This document shows, piece by piece, positions 17,586-26,039 of a stretch of 64,000 nucleotides of DNA. This stretch comes from Christensenellaceae bacterium. Lineage in GTDB: Bacteria; Bacillota; Clostridia; Christensenellales; Aristaeellaceae. The translations under genes were made by a program, and so were the position numbers. The notes beneath the pieces were generated by a model that saw only the letters and a list, made by a program, of their open reading frames with translations, was not told where the DNA came from and made no database searches. The DNA lies in the NCBI GenBank assembly GCA_022510815.1, contig JAFLST010000005.1, forward strand, positions 1 to 64,000, written 5' to 3'. Within the stretch, counting starts at the first letter, position 1. Each line of letters starts with the position of its first letter.

Positions 17586-17598
17586 CCGCACTCCTTTC

Positions 17599-18357
17599 TT
17601 AGTCGGCCAGAATCAGCTCTGCCCGAGCGTTTTTGAGCAACTGGCAGTATTCCTCGCCCGGCCGGCGATCGGTGATCACGCGCTGGAAGGCGTTCACCGG
17701 GGCGAAGGTCATCAGCCCGGTCACGCCGAACTTCTCGCCGGTCACCAGCAGCACCTTTTCCTCGCAGATCTCCGCGGCGCACTTCTTGATCTCGTATTCC
17801 GAGGGGCTGGAATTGGTCACGCCGTGGGCCGAGATGCCCGTGGCGGCGATGAAGGCCGTGCGGATGTTGTAGCGCTGAAGGGAGCGCACCGCGTCGCTCC
17901 CGGCGAAGGAATTGGTCTTGCGGCGCAGCTGACCCGGCAGCGCGATGACGTTGATGTTCTCGTAGGGCAGCGCCCGGATGATGACCTCCAGATTGTTGGT
18001 GATGACGGTCAGCTCCCGGCGGTTCTGCAGGAAGTCGATCATCTGCATGGTGGTGGTGCCCGAGTCGATGAAGATGATGTCGCCGTCGCGCACCATCTCC
18101 GCCGCCCTGCGCCCGATCTTGGTCTTCGCCGCCTCGCTGTTGATGCGCCGCACCTCGTAGGGCGTCAGCGCGTGATCGGAGCGCCGCACACTCACGCCGC
18201 CGTACACCTTGTCCAGCACGCCGCGCTGGATCAGCTCGTTCACGTCCCGGCGCACCGTGTTCATGGAGACGTTGAAATGCGCCTTCAGCTCCTCCATGGT
18301 CGCCGAATTGCGCTGCACGATGTACTCCTGCATCTCCCGGATACGATCAGTCTTCAT
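17599..18357 (-). CDS. iolR: DeoR-family transcriptional regulator of the inositol operon
   Basis: A 252-residue DeoR-type regulator, the likely repressor of this operon. The N-terminal winged helix (1-60) has EELKAHFNVSMNTVRRDVNEL with the TVRRD recognition helix. The sensor domain of the ISOCOT fold carries FIDSGTTTMQMIDFL, VITNNLEVI and TGISAHGVTNSS, the phosphosugar-binding loops of DeoR proteins. In Bacillus, IolR is released by the IolC product; the same effector is plausible here. It is the first gene of the operon, 7-13 nt upstream of the aldolase, with a promoter at 18437-18464. The gene symbol is assigned by context. Confidence 0.85.
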   Translation of the reverse strand: MKTDRIREMQEYIVQRNSATMEELKAHFNVSMNTVRRDVNELIQRGVLDKVYGGVSVRRSDHALTPYEVRRINSEAAKTKIGRRAAEMVRDGDIIFIDSGTTTMQMIDFLQNRRELTVITNNLEVIIRALPYENINVIALPGQLRRKTNSFAGSDAVRSLQRYNIRTAFIAATGISAHGVTNSSPSEYEIKKCAAEICEEKVLLVTGEKFGVTGLMTFAPVNAFQRVITDRRPGEEYCQLLKNARAELILAD

Positions 18358-18436
18358 ATGAATGCTCCTTTTCAGCGAACGGGCGTTGCCGCCTCCCCGC
18401 CTGGGCTGTTTGTCTCAACGATGTCATCCGCTCTCT

Positions 18437-18464
18437 ATTTTACAGCTTTTTTGGATTTTGTAAA
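18437..18464 (-). promoter_or_regulatory. Promoter of the inositol operon
   Basis: On the minus strand TTTACA (18464-18459), a 16-nt spacer and TAAAAT (18442-18437) lie about 80 nt before iolR. The spacer is AT-rich. Confidence 0.6.
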
Positions 18465-18516
18465 GTATCTTTTGGGCATATTTTGAGTTATTTAAGAAAA
18501 AATTTTGCACAGGTCA

Positions 18517-18545
18517 TTGCAAACCCCCTCCGGCTTTGCTATACT
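18517..18545 (+). promoter_or_regulatory. Promoter of the GH105 gene
   Basis: TTGCAA (18517-18522), 17-nt spacer, TATACT (18540-18545), 42 nt before the start codon. It diverges from the iol promoter within the same 230-bp gap. Confidence 0.75.
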
Positions 18546-18587
18546 GTAAGCAGATGGCGTAAAAGCCTGAAAGGGAGCGTATATGAA

Positions 18588-19622
18588 ATGGAACAGTATC
18601 ATCAGATCGCGTGGCGCATGCTGAAATGCCTGACCGACACCCACGAGGGCGGCGGCAAAAACGACCACCTGACGCTGGACACCTGGGAATGGCCCCAAGG
18701 CGTGGCGGTCTACGCCATGATGAAGGTCTACCTCAAGACCCGGGACGCCGCCCTGCTCGCCCAGATCAGGGACTGGTATGCCAGCCACTTCGCCAAGGGC
18801 CTGCCCACCCGCAACATCAACACCACCGCCCCCATGCTGGCCCTGACCTTCCTCTATGAGGAGACGCGCGACGACGCCTACCGCGCCCTGATCGAGGACT
18901 GGGCGAACTGGGTGATGACCGGTCTGCCCCGCACGCAGGAGGGCGGCTTCCAGCACATCACCACCCACGACGTGAACGAGGAGCAGATCTGGGACGACAC
19001 CCTGTACATGACCTGCCTGTTCCTCTACCGGGCCGGCATGGCGCTCCATGTGCCCGCGTGGCAGCAGGAGGCGGAGTATCAGTTTTTGCTTCATATTAAG
19101 TACCTGCACTGTCAGGAGACCGGCCTGTGGTTCCACGGCTTCTGCTTCCAAGGCAGGCATCATTTCGGCCGCGCCTTCTGGGGCCGGGGCAACAGCTGGT
19201 TCACCGCCGGAGCGGCGGATTTCCTCGAGTGGGCGGAGGAGGGCAGCGTGCGGCGGATCGTCCTGAACACCTTCCGGGAGCAGTGCGCCGCGCTGGTGAA
19301 GCTGCAGGATGAGGTCACCGGCCTGTGGCACACGCTGCTGGATCATGAGGACAGCTATCTGGAGACCTCCGCCAGCGCCGCCATCGCTTACGGGCTGCTG
19401 AAGGGCGTGCGCATGGGCTATCTGGACGCCTCCTTTGCCCCCGCCGCCGAGAAGGCCGTGGCCGGTGTGCTCGCGCAGGTGGGCGAGAACGGCGTGGTGG
19501 GCGGCGTATCCTATGGCACGCCCATGGGCCATGATCTGGACTTCTACCGCCGGATTCCCATCCAGCCCACGGCTTACGGGCAGGGGCTCCCCTTCCTGAT
19601 GCTCACCGAAAAAATGGGCTGA
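18588..19622 (+). CDS. Unsaturated rhamnogalacturonyl/glucuronyl hydrolase, GH105 (YesR/YteR-like)
   Basis: A 344-residue (alpha/alpha)6-barrel hydrolase. GH105 and GH88 enzymes hydrate the 4,5-unsaturated uronic acid that lyases leave at the non-reducing end of pectin and related fragments. Recognised segments: LDTWEWPQGVAVYAMMKVY near the N-terminus, QIWDDTLYMTCLFLYR with the catalytic-type Asp, GLWFHGF......HHFGRAFWGRGNSWF, and ETSASAAIAYGLLKG late. No signal peptide is present, so it acts on imported oligosaccharides. The ATG at 18588 is in frame after AAGGGAG (18571-18577). It opens the plus-strand pectin locus. Confidence 0.88.
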   Translation: MEQYHQIAWRMLKCLTDTHEGGGKNDHLTLDTWEWPQGVAVYAMMKVYLKTRDAALLAQIRDWYASHFAKGLPTRNINTTAPMLALTFLYEETRDDAYRALIEDWANWVMTGLPRTQEGGFQHITTHDVNEEQIWDDTLYMTCLFLYRAGMALHVPAWQQEAEYQFLLHIKYLHCQETGLWFHGFCFQGRHHFGRAFWGRGNSWFTAGAADFLEWAEEGSVRRIVLNTFREQCAALVKLQDEVTGLWHTLLDHEDSYLETSASAAIAYGLLKGVRMGYLDASFAPAAEKAVAGVLAQVGENGVVGGVSYGTPMGHDLDFYRRIPIQPTAYGQGLPFLMLTEKMG

Positions 19623-19630
19623 GCCGGCGC

Positions 19631-19782
19631 AGTTGCTCAAAAACGAGGATTCTTGGTCAAACCCGCCCAAAAATATGAAATACTGAGCAACTTCATCAAA
19701 AGATTAAAAAAGCATATTGCAAATATGGCAGACGTTTGATATAATAAGCACATTCAAACGAGTTTTATGTCATAGTTGCTCA
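19631..19782. promoter_or_regulatory. Three copies of a 9-mer (AGTTGCTCA) around a promoter
   Basis: AGTTGCTCA occurs at 19631-19639 and 19774-19782, and its exact inverse TGAGCAACT at 19684-19692. The promoter TTGCAA (19717-19722)-17 nt-TATAAT (19740-19745) lies between the second and third copies. The arrangement suggests binding sites for a regulator of the downstream pectin and transport genes; the regulator is not identified. Confidence 0.6.
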
Positions 19783-19824
19783 AATTTTGCCAAACTTACT
19801 CATTTATGGAAGGGCGAGGCGTTC

Positions 19825-21477
19825 GTGCAACACTGTTTGGAACTGCTGAAGGTCCGGGAGGAGCATGTCAGGCTCCTGATCTCCCGGCAGATCACCGACG
19901 AAGGGGATCCCCGCTGCGGCGGGTTCCGCACGCCGGAATTTCACGTTGAGCCCCGGGAGAGCGGCTTCTTCCTGTCCGAGCTGATCACCGTCTATGTGAC
20001 GCCCGGGAGCGGGCTTTACCTGAACGCCGAGGTGGAGCAGGCCATCCGCCGGGTTCTTGCCTACATGGAGCGCCACCAGCGCCCCGACGGCTGCTTCGAT
20101 CTCTCCCCCTGCAACTTCGCCTCGCCGCCGGACACGGCCTTCATGGTCAACGCCATGCTGAACGGCTGGTGGCTGCTGGAGAAGTGCGGCGCGCCCCAGT
20201 GCGACTTCATGCGGGAGCCCATTCGCCGCCTGATCGACAAGGCAAGCCGGGGCATCGCGGCCGGCGGGTTCCACACCCCCAACCACCGCTGGGCCATCGC
20301 CTCCTGCCTGCTCAGCTGCGAGAAGATCACCGGGAATCCGGCGCTGGGCGAGCGCGCCCGGCAGTATCTCAGCGAGGGGCTGGATATCAACGAGGACGGC
20401 GAGTTTGCCGAACGCAGCGCGGGCAACTACAATCAGGTCAACGACGACCAGATGATCCGCCTGTTCCTTGCCACGGGCGACCGGACATACCTCGAGGCAG
20501 CCGCGCGGAATCTGGAAATGATGTACTGCTACCTCGACCCCGATCATTCCGTGTTCACCAACAATTCCACCCGGCAGGACCTGGGCAGAAAGGTCTACGC
20601 GGACACCTACTACATCCTGTTCCTCTTGGTGGGCTGGCTGCTCAAGCGGCCCGATCTCGGCCGGATGGCGGAATGGATCTATCAGGACTGCCGCGGCCGG
20701 GGCGCCTATCCGAACGGCGTGGAGTGGCTGCTGCTCTTCCCCGAGATGGACGGCTACGGCGCCGAGGAGCCCTTCACCCCGCCCTTCCAGCGGTATGACC
20801 GCCTCTTCCCCGCCAGCGATATCGCCCGCATCCGGGAAGGGAGATGGAGCTGCTCGCTCCTGCGCGGCAAGGCCAACTGCCTGTATTTCCAGCACGGCGC
20901 CTTCAGCGTGTATCTGGTCATTTACGGCAACCTCTGCGACCGGCGGAACTTCCTCGCCGACACGCTGGAGAAGACCGACGACGGCTACCGGATGCGCGCC
21001 CATGCCGCGGGCTGGTACTACCTGCCCTTCGACGAGCCGCCCGCCACCAGCGACTGGTGGGCGATGGACAACCCCAACACCCGGCAGCGGATCGAGGGCC
21101 TGCCGCTGGACACCACGCTGACCATCATCAAGCAGCCGGACGGCGTCGACCTGCGCCTGACCACCGAGGGCATCGACCAGCTCCCCCTGCGGCTGGAATT
21201 CGCTTTCCTGCCCGGCGGGCTGGTGCGCACGGAGCATTTCATTCAGCCGGCGCTCCCCGGCGGGAGCGTCAATGTGCTGGACGGCAGCGTGACGGCTATC
21301 GGCCCCGGCGGCGAAGGCATCTCGATCGGCCCGGCCTTCGGCGAGCACTGCGTGCAGCAGCGCATGGGCGGCGCCTATCCCCTGAGCGCCGGTCATCACA
21401 CCGTGTTCTTCACGGCCTACACCCCGGTGGACCGGGTGATCCGCATCCGGGCGGTCGACCCCGAATACCGCCCCTGA
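19825..21477 (+). CDS. Hypothetical protein, probable helical-barrel carbohydrate-active enzyme
   Basis: A 550-residue protein. The first 350 residues look like an (alpha/alpha)-barrel: repeated helical hairpins with aromatic and Gly-rich turns (AYMERHQRPDGCFDLSPCNFASPPDTAFMVNAMLNGWWLLEK; AGGFHTPNHRWAIASCLL; AERSAGNYNQVNDDQMIRLFLATG; YADTYYILFLLVGWLL). The last 180 residues look beta-rich (LRLTTEGIDQLPLRLEFAFLPGGLVRTEHF). This two-part layout occurs in polysaccharide lyases and heparinase-like enzymes, but I cannot assign a family. GTG at 19825 is chosen because of GGAAGGGCGAGG just upstream. It has its own promoter and sits between GH105 and the ABC transporter, suggesting a role on uronic-acid-containing glycans. 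Confidence 0.7.
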   Translation: MQHCLELLKVREEHVRLLISRQITDEGDPRCGGFRTPEFHVEPRESGFFLSELITVYVTPGSGLYLNAEVEQAIRRVLAYMERHQRPDGCFDLSPCNFASPPDTAFMVNAMLNGWWLLEKCGAPQCDFMREPIRRLIDKASRGIAAGGFHTPNHRWAIASCLLSCEKITGNPALGERARQYLSEGLDINEDGEFAERSAGNYNQVNDDQMIRLFLATGDRTYLEAAARNLEMMYCYLDPDHSVFTNNSTRQDLGRKVYADTYYILFLLVGWLLKRPDLGRMAEWIYQDCRGRGAYPNGVEWLLLFPEMDGYGAEEPFTPPFQRYDRLFPASDIARIREGRWSCSLLRGKANCLYFQHGAFSVYLVIYGNLCDRRNFLADTLEKTDDGYRMRAHAAGWYYLPFDEPPATSDWWAMDNPNTRQRIEGLPLDTTLTIIKQPDGVDLRLTTEGIDQLPLRLEFAFLPGGLVRTEHFIQPALPGGSVNVLDGSVTAIGPGGEGISIGPAFGEHCVQQRMGGAYPLSAGHHTVFFTAYTPVDRVIRIRAVDPEYRP

Positions 21478-21532
21478 ACCACGAATCGATCCGCAGAGAG
21501 CGGGTAGATAAATCATTCAAGGAGGAAAAGAC

Positions 21533-23437
21533 ATGAGGAACCTGAACAAAGCTGTTGCCTTGGTGATGGCGCTGGCTATGCTGCTCGGCATGACCACGTT
21601 TGCCTCCGCCGAAGGCACGACCTACTCGGAATCGCCCTCTTCCGCCGCCAAGGTTGAGAGCGGCGAGCTCCCGCCCGTGGAAGAGCGCCTGCCCGTGGCC
21701 GAGGACATCATGGTGGAGACCATGGACGATATCGGCCAGTACACCGCTGACTTCACCCTCTCTCAGGGCACCAGCAACTGGACCACCGGCAAGCTGACGG
21801 AGGAGCCCCTCTTCCGCTTCAAGACCGACGGCACCGTGGAGCCCAACGTCGCCAAGGGCTATGACGTGAACGAGGACAGCACCGTCTACACCATTTACCT
21901 GCGTCAGGGCATGAAGTGGTCCGACGGCGTTCCCTTCACCTCTGAGGACTGCCGCTTCTTCTATGAGGAAGTGCTGCTGAGCGGCTTCTCCGGCCGTTCC
22001 GTCTGGGGCGCGGTGCAGGCCGTGAACCCCGCGACCGGCGAGGCCGAGGCCGCCAAGCTGGAGATCATCGACGACTACACCTTCACCATGACCTTTGTCT
22101 CGCCCAAGCCGGACTTCCTGCCCGAGCTGGCGATCAACGGCAAGTGGTTCTTCGCCCCGAAGCACTGGCTGAGCCAGTACATGGCTTCCTACATCGGCGA
22201 AGAGGCCGCGCTGGAGAAGGCCACCGCGATGGGCTACTCCGACCTGAGCACCTTCAACGGCATCATCTCCTACTACTACTGGCTGGTGGCCGACCGCCCC
22301 ACCCTGCGCGCGTGGAAGCTGGAGGGCGACTACAACGCCAGCACCTTCACCATGGAGCGCAACGAGTATTTCTGGAAGGTCGACGCCGATGGCAAGCAGC
22401 TGCCCTACATCGACTCCCTGGTCTTCCTGCGCTTCGAGGATGACACCCAGCCCCTCATGTGGTCGCTGGATGGCACCATCGACCTCTACTCCGCCAACTG
22501 GGGCAACATCGTTGAGTTCAAGCAGGCCGAAAACGAGGGCCGCGTGAAGGTCAACATGTGGAACAACACCTCCTGGTCCGGCCAGGCGATCCAGCTCAAT
22601 CAGGCCGCCAAGGACGACGACCTGCGCGCGCTGTTCCAGAACATCAACTTCCGTCATGCCCTGTCCGCGGCCGTGGATCGTCAGGCGATCTGCGATCTGG
22701 TGGACGACGGCTTCTCCGTGCCCAGCCAGTCCGCTCCTCAGGAGGGCCAGCAGGGCTACGATCCCGAGTGGGTCAACAAGTGGACCGAGTATGACCCCGA
22801 GCTGGCCAAGAGCCTGCTGGAAGAGTGCGGCCTCGAGCTGGGCGCCGACGGCACCTGGTACTTCGCGGGCGGCCAGAAGCAGGTCGTGCTGAACATGATC
22901 TATCAGCGTGAGGACATCGCCACCTTCGCCGAGCTGCTGGTCAACTACTTCGAGGCGATCGGCCTCAAGTGCACGCAGCGCATGTATGACCGCTCCTATG
23001 TGGAGACCATGCAGGCGAACAACGAGCACGAAGTCGTCGTGAACCCCAACGAGAAGTTCGCAACCGTGAACATCGGCCTGCGTCCCGACTACCTTGTTCC
23101 CACCCGGGCGTATCCGCCGTGGGCTTCCGAGTTCGGCGCGTGGTACGATCAGTCCGACAGCAGCGACGGCATGGAGCCCTCTGAGGCCGTGAAGGAGCTG
23201 CTCAATGTGTACGACCAGTACAAGGCCAGCTCCGATTCCGCCGAGCGCGAGGCGCTGGCCCTCAAGATGCTGGAGCTGCACAAGGAGAACGTGTGGGAAA
23301 TCGGCTACGCTTCCCCCATCCCCACCCTGTTCATCACCAACGCCAAGCTGCACAACTTCCCCGAGGTCTCCATCTTCTGCGATGAGTTCCGTGATACGGG
23401 TATCGCTCATCCGGAATGCTGGTGGATCGAAGAGTAA
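21533..23437 (+). CDS. ABC transporter substrate-binding protein, peptide/oligosaccharide family 5
   Basis: A 634-residue extracellular solute-binding protein of family 5 (OppA/DppA type). It begins with a clear signal peptide (hydrophobic VALVMALAMLLGM, cleavage near TFASA-EG). There is no lipobox Cys, so anchoring to the membrane is not by the usual lipoprotein route. Family signs: PNVAKGYDVNEDSTVYTIYLRQGMKWSDGVPFTSEDCRFFYEEV and, later, INFRHALSAAVDRQAI. AGGAGG precedes the ATG. Context with GH105, GH28 and the two ATPases suggests uptake of pectic oligosaccharides rather than peptides, as several family-5 systems of gut bacteria import glycans; this is inference. Confidence 0.9.
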   Translation: MRNLNKAVALVMALAMLLGMTTFASAEGTTYSESPSSAAKVESGELPPVEERLPVAEDIMVETMDDIGQYTADFTLSQGTSNWTTGKLTEEPLFRFKTDGTVEPNVAKGYDVNEDSTVYTIYLRQGMKWSDGVPFTSEDCRFFYEEVLLSGFSGRSVWGAVQAVNPATGEAEAAKLEIIDDYTFTMTFVSPKPDFLPELAINGKWFFAPKHWLSQYMASYIGEEAALEKATAMGYSDLSTFNGIISYYYWLVADRPTLRAWKLEGDYNASTFTMERNEYFWKVDADGKQLPYIDSLVFLRFEDDTQPLMWSLDGTIDLYSANWGNIVEFKQAENEGRVKVNMWNNTSWSGQAIQLNQAAKDDDLRALFQNINFRHALSAAVDRQAICDLVDDGFSVPSQSAPQEGQQGYDPEWVNKWTEYDPELAKSLLEECGLELGADGTWYFAGGQKQVVLNMIYQREDIATFAELLVNYFEAIGLKCTQRMYDRSYVETMQANNEHEVVVNPNEKFATVNIGLRPDYLVPTRAYPPWASEFGAWYDQSDSSDGMEPSEAVKELLNVYDQYKASSDSAEREALALKMLELHKENVWEIGYASPIPTLFITNAKLHNFPEVSIFCDEFRDTGIAHPECWWIEE

Positions 23438-23449
23438 TCCAAACCTGAA

Positions 23450-23715
23450 GGGCGGCGCAGGTCAGCCTGCGCCGCTCAGCGTATCGGCAAAGGCAGGCCT
23501 TCGCCGAGCATGCAGTCCATGACGGTCCGATACCAGACCGTCATGGACTGTAAGGAAGCCATTTGTGTTGGCCTAAGGCCTCCCTGCAAATGGCGCGAAA
23601 ACTGTCGCGCATGTCATCAGTTTTCGATGGCAGTCGGATGGTTTGCGAACCCTCCGACACCACCCGAAGGTTTTCCAACAGGCAGGGCGGCGCAGGTCAG
23701 CCTGCGCCGCCCTGC
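23450..23715. repeat. Family B repeat flanked by 26-bp direct repeats, between binding protein and permease
   Basis: Two identical 26-bp copies (23450-23475, 23685-23710) bracket a family B element. Its H1 hairpin has a 14-bp perfect stem, 23513-23526 with 23537-23550. H2 is AAAACTGTCGCGC....CATCAGTTTT (23598-23624) and H3 is GTCGGATGG/CCCTCCGAC (23633-23658). The right-hand copy extends to a perfect 15-bp hairpin (23682-23696/23701-23715) that can act as a terminator or mRNA-stabilising structure between the two genes. The rest of the 361-nt gap holds no gene. Confidence 0.75.
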
Positions 23716-23798
23716 TCTCAACATGGGGGAAGAGCCGGACAGCCCAGTCCTTCCCCCGCATCCGATTTTCTATTCTGTCAGACAGGAGGGGTGGCCAC

Positions 23799-24878
23799 AT
23801 GGCGGAAGTCGCGTTAGCGCCGAAAGCGAAAAAGAGTAATCCTTTCACTGGCCATATGGCAAAGTACATTTACCGGAGACTACTCATCTTCATTCCCACG
23901 ATGCTGATCATGTCCGTGGTCATCTTCTTCATCATTCAGCTGCCTCCGGGCGACTACGCCACCAGCTATGTTTCCGCGCTCAAGGCGGAGGGCAGCGTGG
24001 TGGACGCCGGCACCATGGAGCTGCTCCGGGAGCGCTTTGGTCTGGACCAGCCATGGTACATGCAATATCTCAAGTGGATGACAAACATCATAACGAAGTT
24101 TGACTTCGGCTATTCTTTCGACCTTTCTCAGCCCGTCTGGACGGTCGTGGGGCCGCTGCTGCCGATGACGCTGGCGGTGTCCCTGATCACCATGCTGTTT
24201 ACATATTTCGTCGGCATCCCGCTGGGTATCTACAGCGCGGTTCACCAATACTCCGTCGGGGATTATGTGCTGACGACGATAGGCTTCCTCGGCATGGCCG
24301 TACCCAATTTCCTCTTCGCGATCCTGATCATGTTCGGCACCTACATAGGCACAGGCACAGCCTTTATCGGCCTGTTCACCAAGGAGATGCAGATCGCCCT
24401 GCAAAACGGCACCATGCAGTGGTATCAATGCTTCGGCGACGCGCAGTTCTGGCTGCGCGTGCTGGTGCCGGTCATCGTCATCGGCACGTCGGGCACCTGC
24501 GGCACGCTGCGTTCCATGCGCGCGCAGATGCTCGATGAGCTGGGCAAGAACTATGTCCTCGCCGCCCGGGCCAAGGGCGTCTCCGAGCGCAAGATCATCT
24601 ACAAATACTGCCTGCGCGCCGCGCTGAACCCCACGGTGTCCGGCCTGTCCGGCTCGCTGGCGAGCATCTTCTCCGGCTCCACCATTTCGGCCATCGTCAT
24701 GAACCTGCAGATCGTCGGCCCCCGGCTTTACACGGCGCTCAAGAGCCAGGACATGTATCTGGCGGGCACCATCCTGCTGGTGATGGGCTTCCTGATCTGT
24801 CTGGGCACGCTCCTGAGCGACATCATGCTGGCATGGCTTGATCCGCGCATTCGTTTCACGGGAAGGAGTGCGAGCTAA
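23799..24878 (+). CDS. ABC transporter permease, OppB/DppB type
   Basis: A 359-residue inner-membrane permease of the dipeptide/oligopeptide type. It has a cytosolic lead of about 25 residues, TM1 (LLIFIPTMLIMSVVIFFIIQL), a periplasmic loop with LRERFGLDQPWYMQYLKWM, then five further TM helices. The ATPase-coupling EAA-type loop has MLDELGKNYVLAARAKGVSERKIIYKYCLRAALNPT. AGGAGGGG lies 8 nt before the ATG. Its stop is immediately followed by the ATG of the second permease. Confidence 0.93.
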   Translation: MAEVALAPKAKKSNPFTGHMAKYIYRRLLIFIPTMLIMSVVIFFIIQLPPGDYATSYVSALKAEGSVVDAGTMELLRERFGLDQPWYMQYLKWMTNIITKFDFGYSFDLSQPVWTVVGPLLPMTLAVSLITMLFTYFVGIPLGIYSAVHQYSVGDYVLTTIGFLGMAVPNFLFAILIMFGTYIGTGTAFIGLFTKEMQIALQNGTMQWYQCFGDAQFWLRVLVPVIVIGTSGTCGTLRSMRAQMLDELGKNYVLAARAKGVSERKIIYKYCLRAALNPTVSGLSGSLASIFSGSTISAIVMNLQIVGPRLYTALKSQDMYLAGTILLVMGFLICLGTLLSDIMLAWLDPRIRFTGRSAS

Positions 24879-26024
24879 ATGAGCGTTACGGTTGATAAAA
24901 AGCAGGCGCGGCTCCAGCGCAAGCTGGAAAAGGCCCGGAAAAAAGAAGAAAAATACTACCTCGCTTCCCAGTGGACGCTGATGGCCCGCAAGCTGGGCAA
25001 GCACAAGTTGGCGCGGTTCAGCCTGATCGTGCTGGGCATCTTCTACTTCGTGGCGCTGTTCGGCGGCTTCTTCGCGCCCTACAGCCTGACGGCCTACGAC
25101 TCCTCCTACAAGGACACCGCGCCCACGAAGATTCACTTCTATCACGACGGCGAGTTCATCGGCCCCTTCGTGTACAAGTATGCGCAGGAGCGCGACCCGG
25201 TGACCTATCAGAAAGTCTTTGTCGAGGACACCTCCTCGCCCTGCCGCATCAACTTCTTCGTGGAGGGCGAGGAATACAAGATTCTCGGCCTGATCCCCAG
25301 CAGCATCCATCTCTTCGGCGCTGAAAACGGCGCCAAGGTCATGATCTTCGGCTCCGACTCGCTGGGCCGCGACATGCTGTCCCGCATCATTCTGGGCAGC
25401 CAGATCTCCCTGACCATTCCCTTTGCCGGAACCTTCATCAGCTTCATCCTCGGCCTTGTGATCGGCTCGATCTCCGGCTACTTCGGCGGCAAGGTGGACG
25501 CCTTCATCCAGCGCGTGATCGAGGTGCTCAACTCGCTGCCCTCCATCCCCCTGTGGATGGCGCTGTCCGCCGCGATCCCCGCCGACATCCCGCCCGCCCA
25601 GATGTACCTGATGATCACCGTCATCCTCTCGCTGATCGGCTGGACCGGTCTGGCCCGCGTGGTGCGCGGCAAGTTCATGTCCCTCAAGAACGAGGATTAC
25701 GTCCTCGCTGCCAAGCTGGCCGGCGTCAGCGACATGAAGATCATCATGAAGCATCTGGTTCCCGGCTTCATGAGCTATCTGGTGGTCAGCCTCACGCTGG
25801 GCATCCCCGGCATGATCATCGGCGAGACCTCCATGAGCTTCCTTGGTCTGGGCATTCAGTCCCCCGCCACCAGCTGGGGCGTGCTGCTCAAGGACGCGCA
25901 GAACATCTCCAACATCGCCAATTATCCTTGGCGCCTGATCCCGCTGATCTTCGTCGTGCTTGCTGTATTGGCGTTTAACTTCCTTGGCGACGGCATCCGC
26001 GACGCCGCCGATCCCTACAAGTAA
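24879..26024 (+). CDS. ABC transporter permease, OppC/DppC type
   Basis: A 381-residue permease with a highly basic N-terminal tail (KKQARLQRKLEKARKKEEK), TM1 (FSLIVLGIFYFVALFGGFF), and an extracytoplasmic insert of about 100 residues (roughly 70-165). The five-TM core has the coupling loop SLKNEDYVLAAKLAGVSDMKIIMKHLVPG. The FGSDSLGRDMLSRIILGSQISL segment is typical of OppC. The large insert is found in a subset of these permeases and may contact the solute-binding protein. The start codon directly abuts the preceding stop, after GGAAGGAG within the upstream gene. Confidence 0.93.
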   Translation: MSVTVDKKQARLQRKLEKARKKEEKYYLASQWTLMARKLGKHKLARFSLIVLGIFYFVALFGGFFAPYSLTAYDSSYKDTAPTKIHFYHDGEFIGPFVYKYAQERDPVTYQKVFVEDTSSPCRINFFVEGEEYKILGLIPSSIHLFGAENGAKVMIFGSDSLGRDMLSRIILGSQISLTIPFAGTFISFILGLVIGSISGYFGGKVDAFIQRVIEVLNSLPSIPLWMALSAAIPADIPPAQMYLMITVILSLIGWTGLARVVRGKFMSLKNEDYVLAAKLAGVSDMKIIMKHLVPGFMSYLVVSLTLGIPGMIIGETSMSFLGLGIQSPATSWGVLLKDAQNISNIANYPWRLIPLIFVVLAVLAFNFLGDGIRDAADPYK

Positions 26025-26039
26025 GGAGGACGCTTGAGA

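Noticed and set aside
23682-23715. The perfect 15-bp hairpin taken as a simple terminator of the binding-protein gene
   Set aside because: It has no T run and lies in front of the permease within the same locus, so a processing or partial-attenuation role is more likely; it is recorded under the repeat feature.
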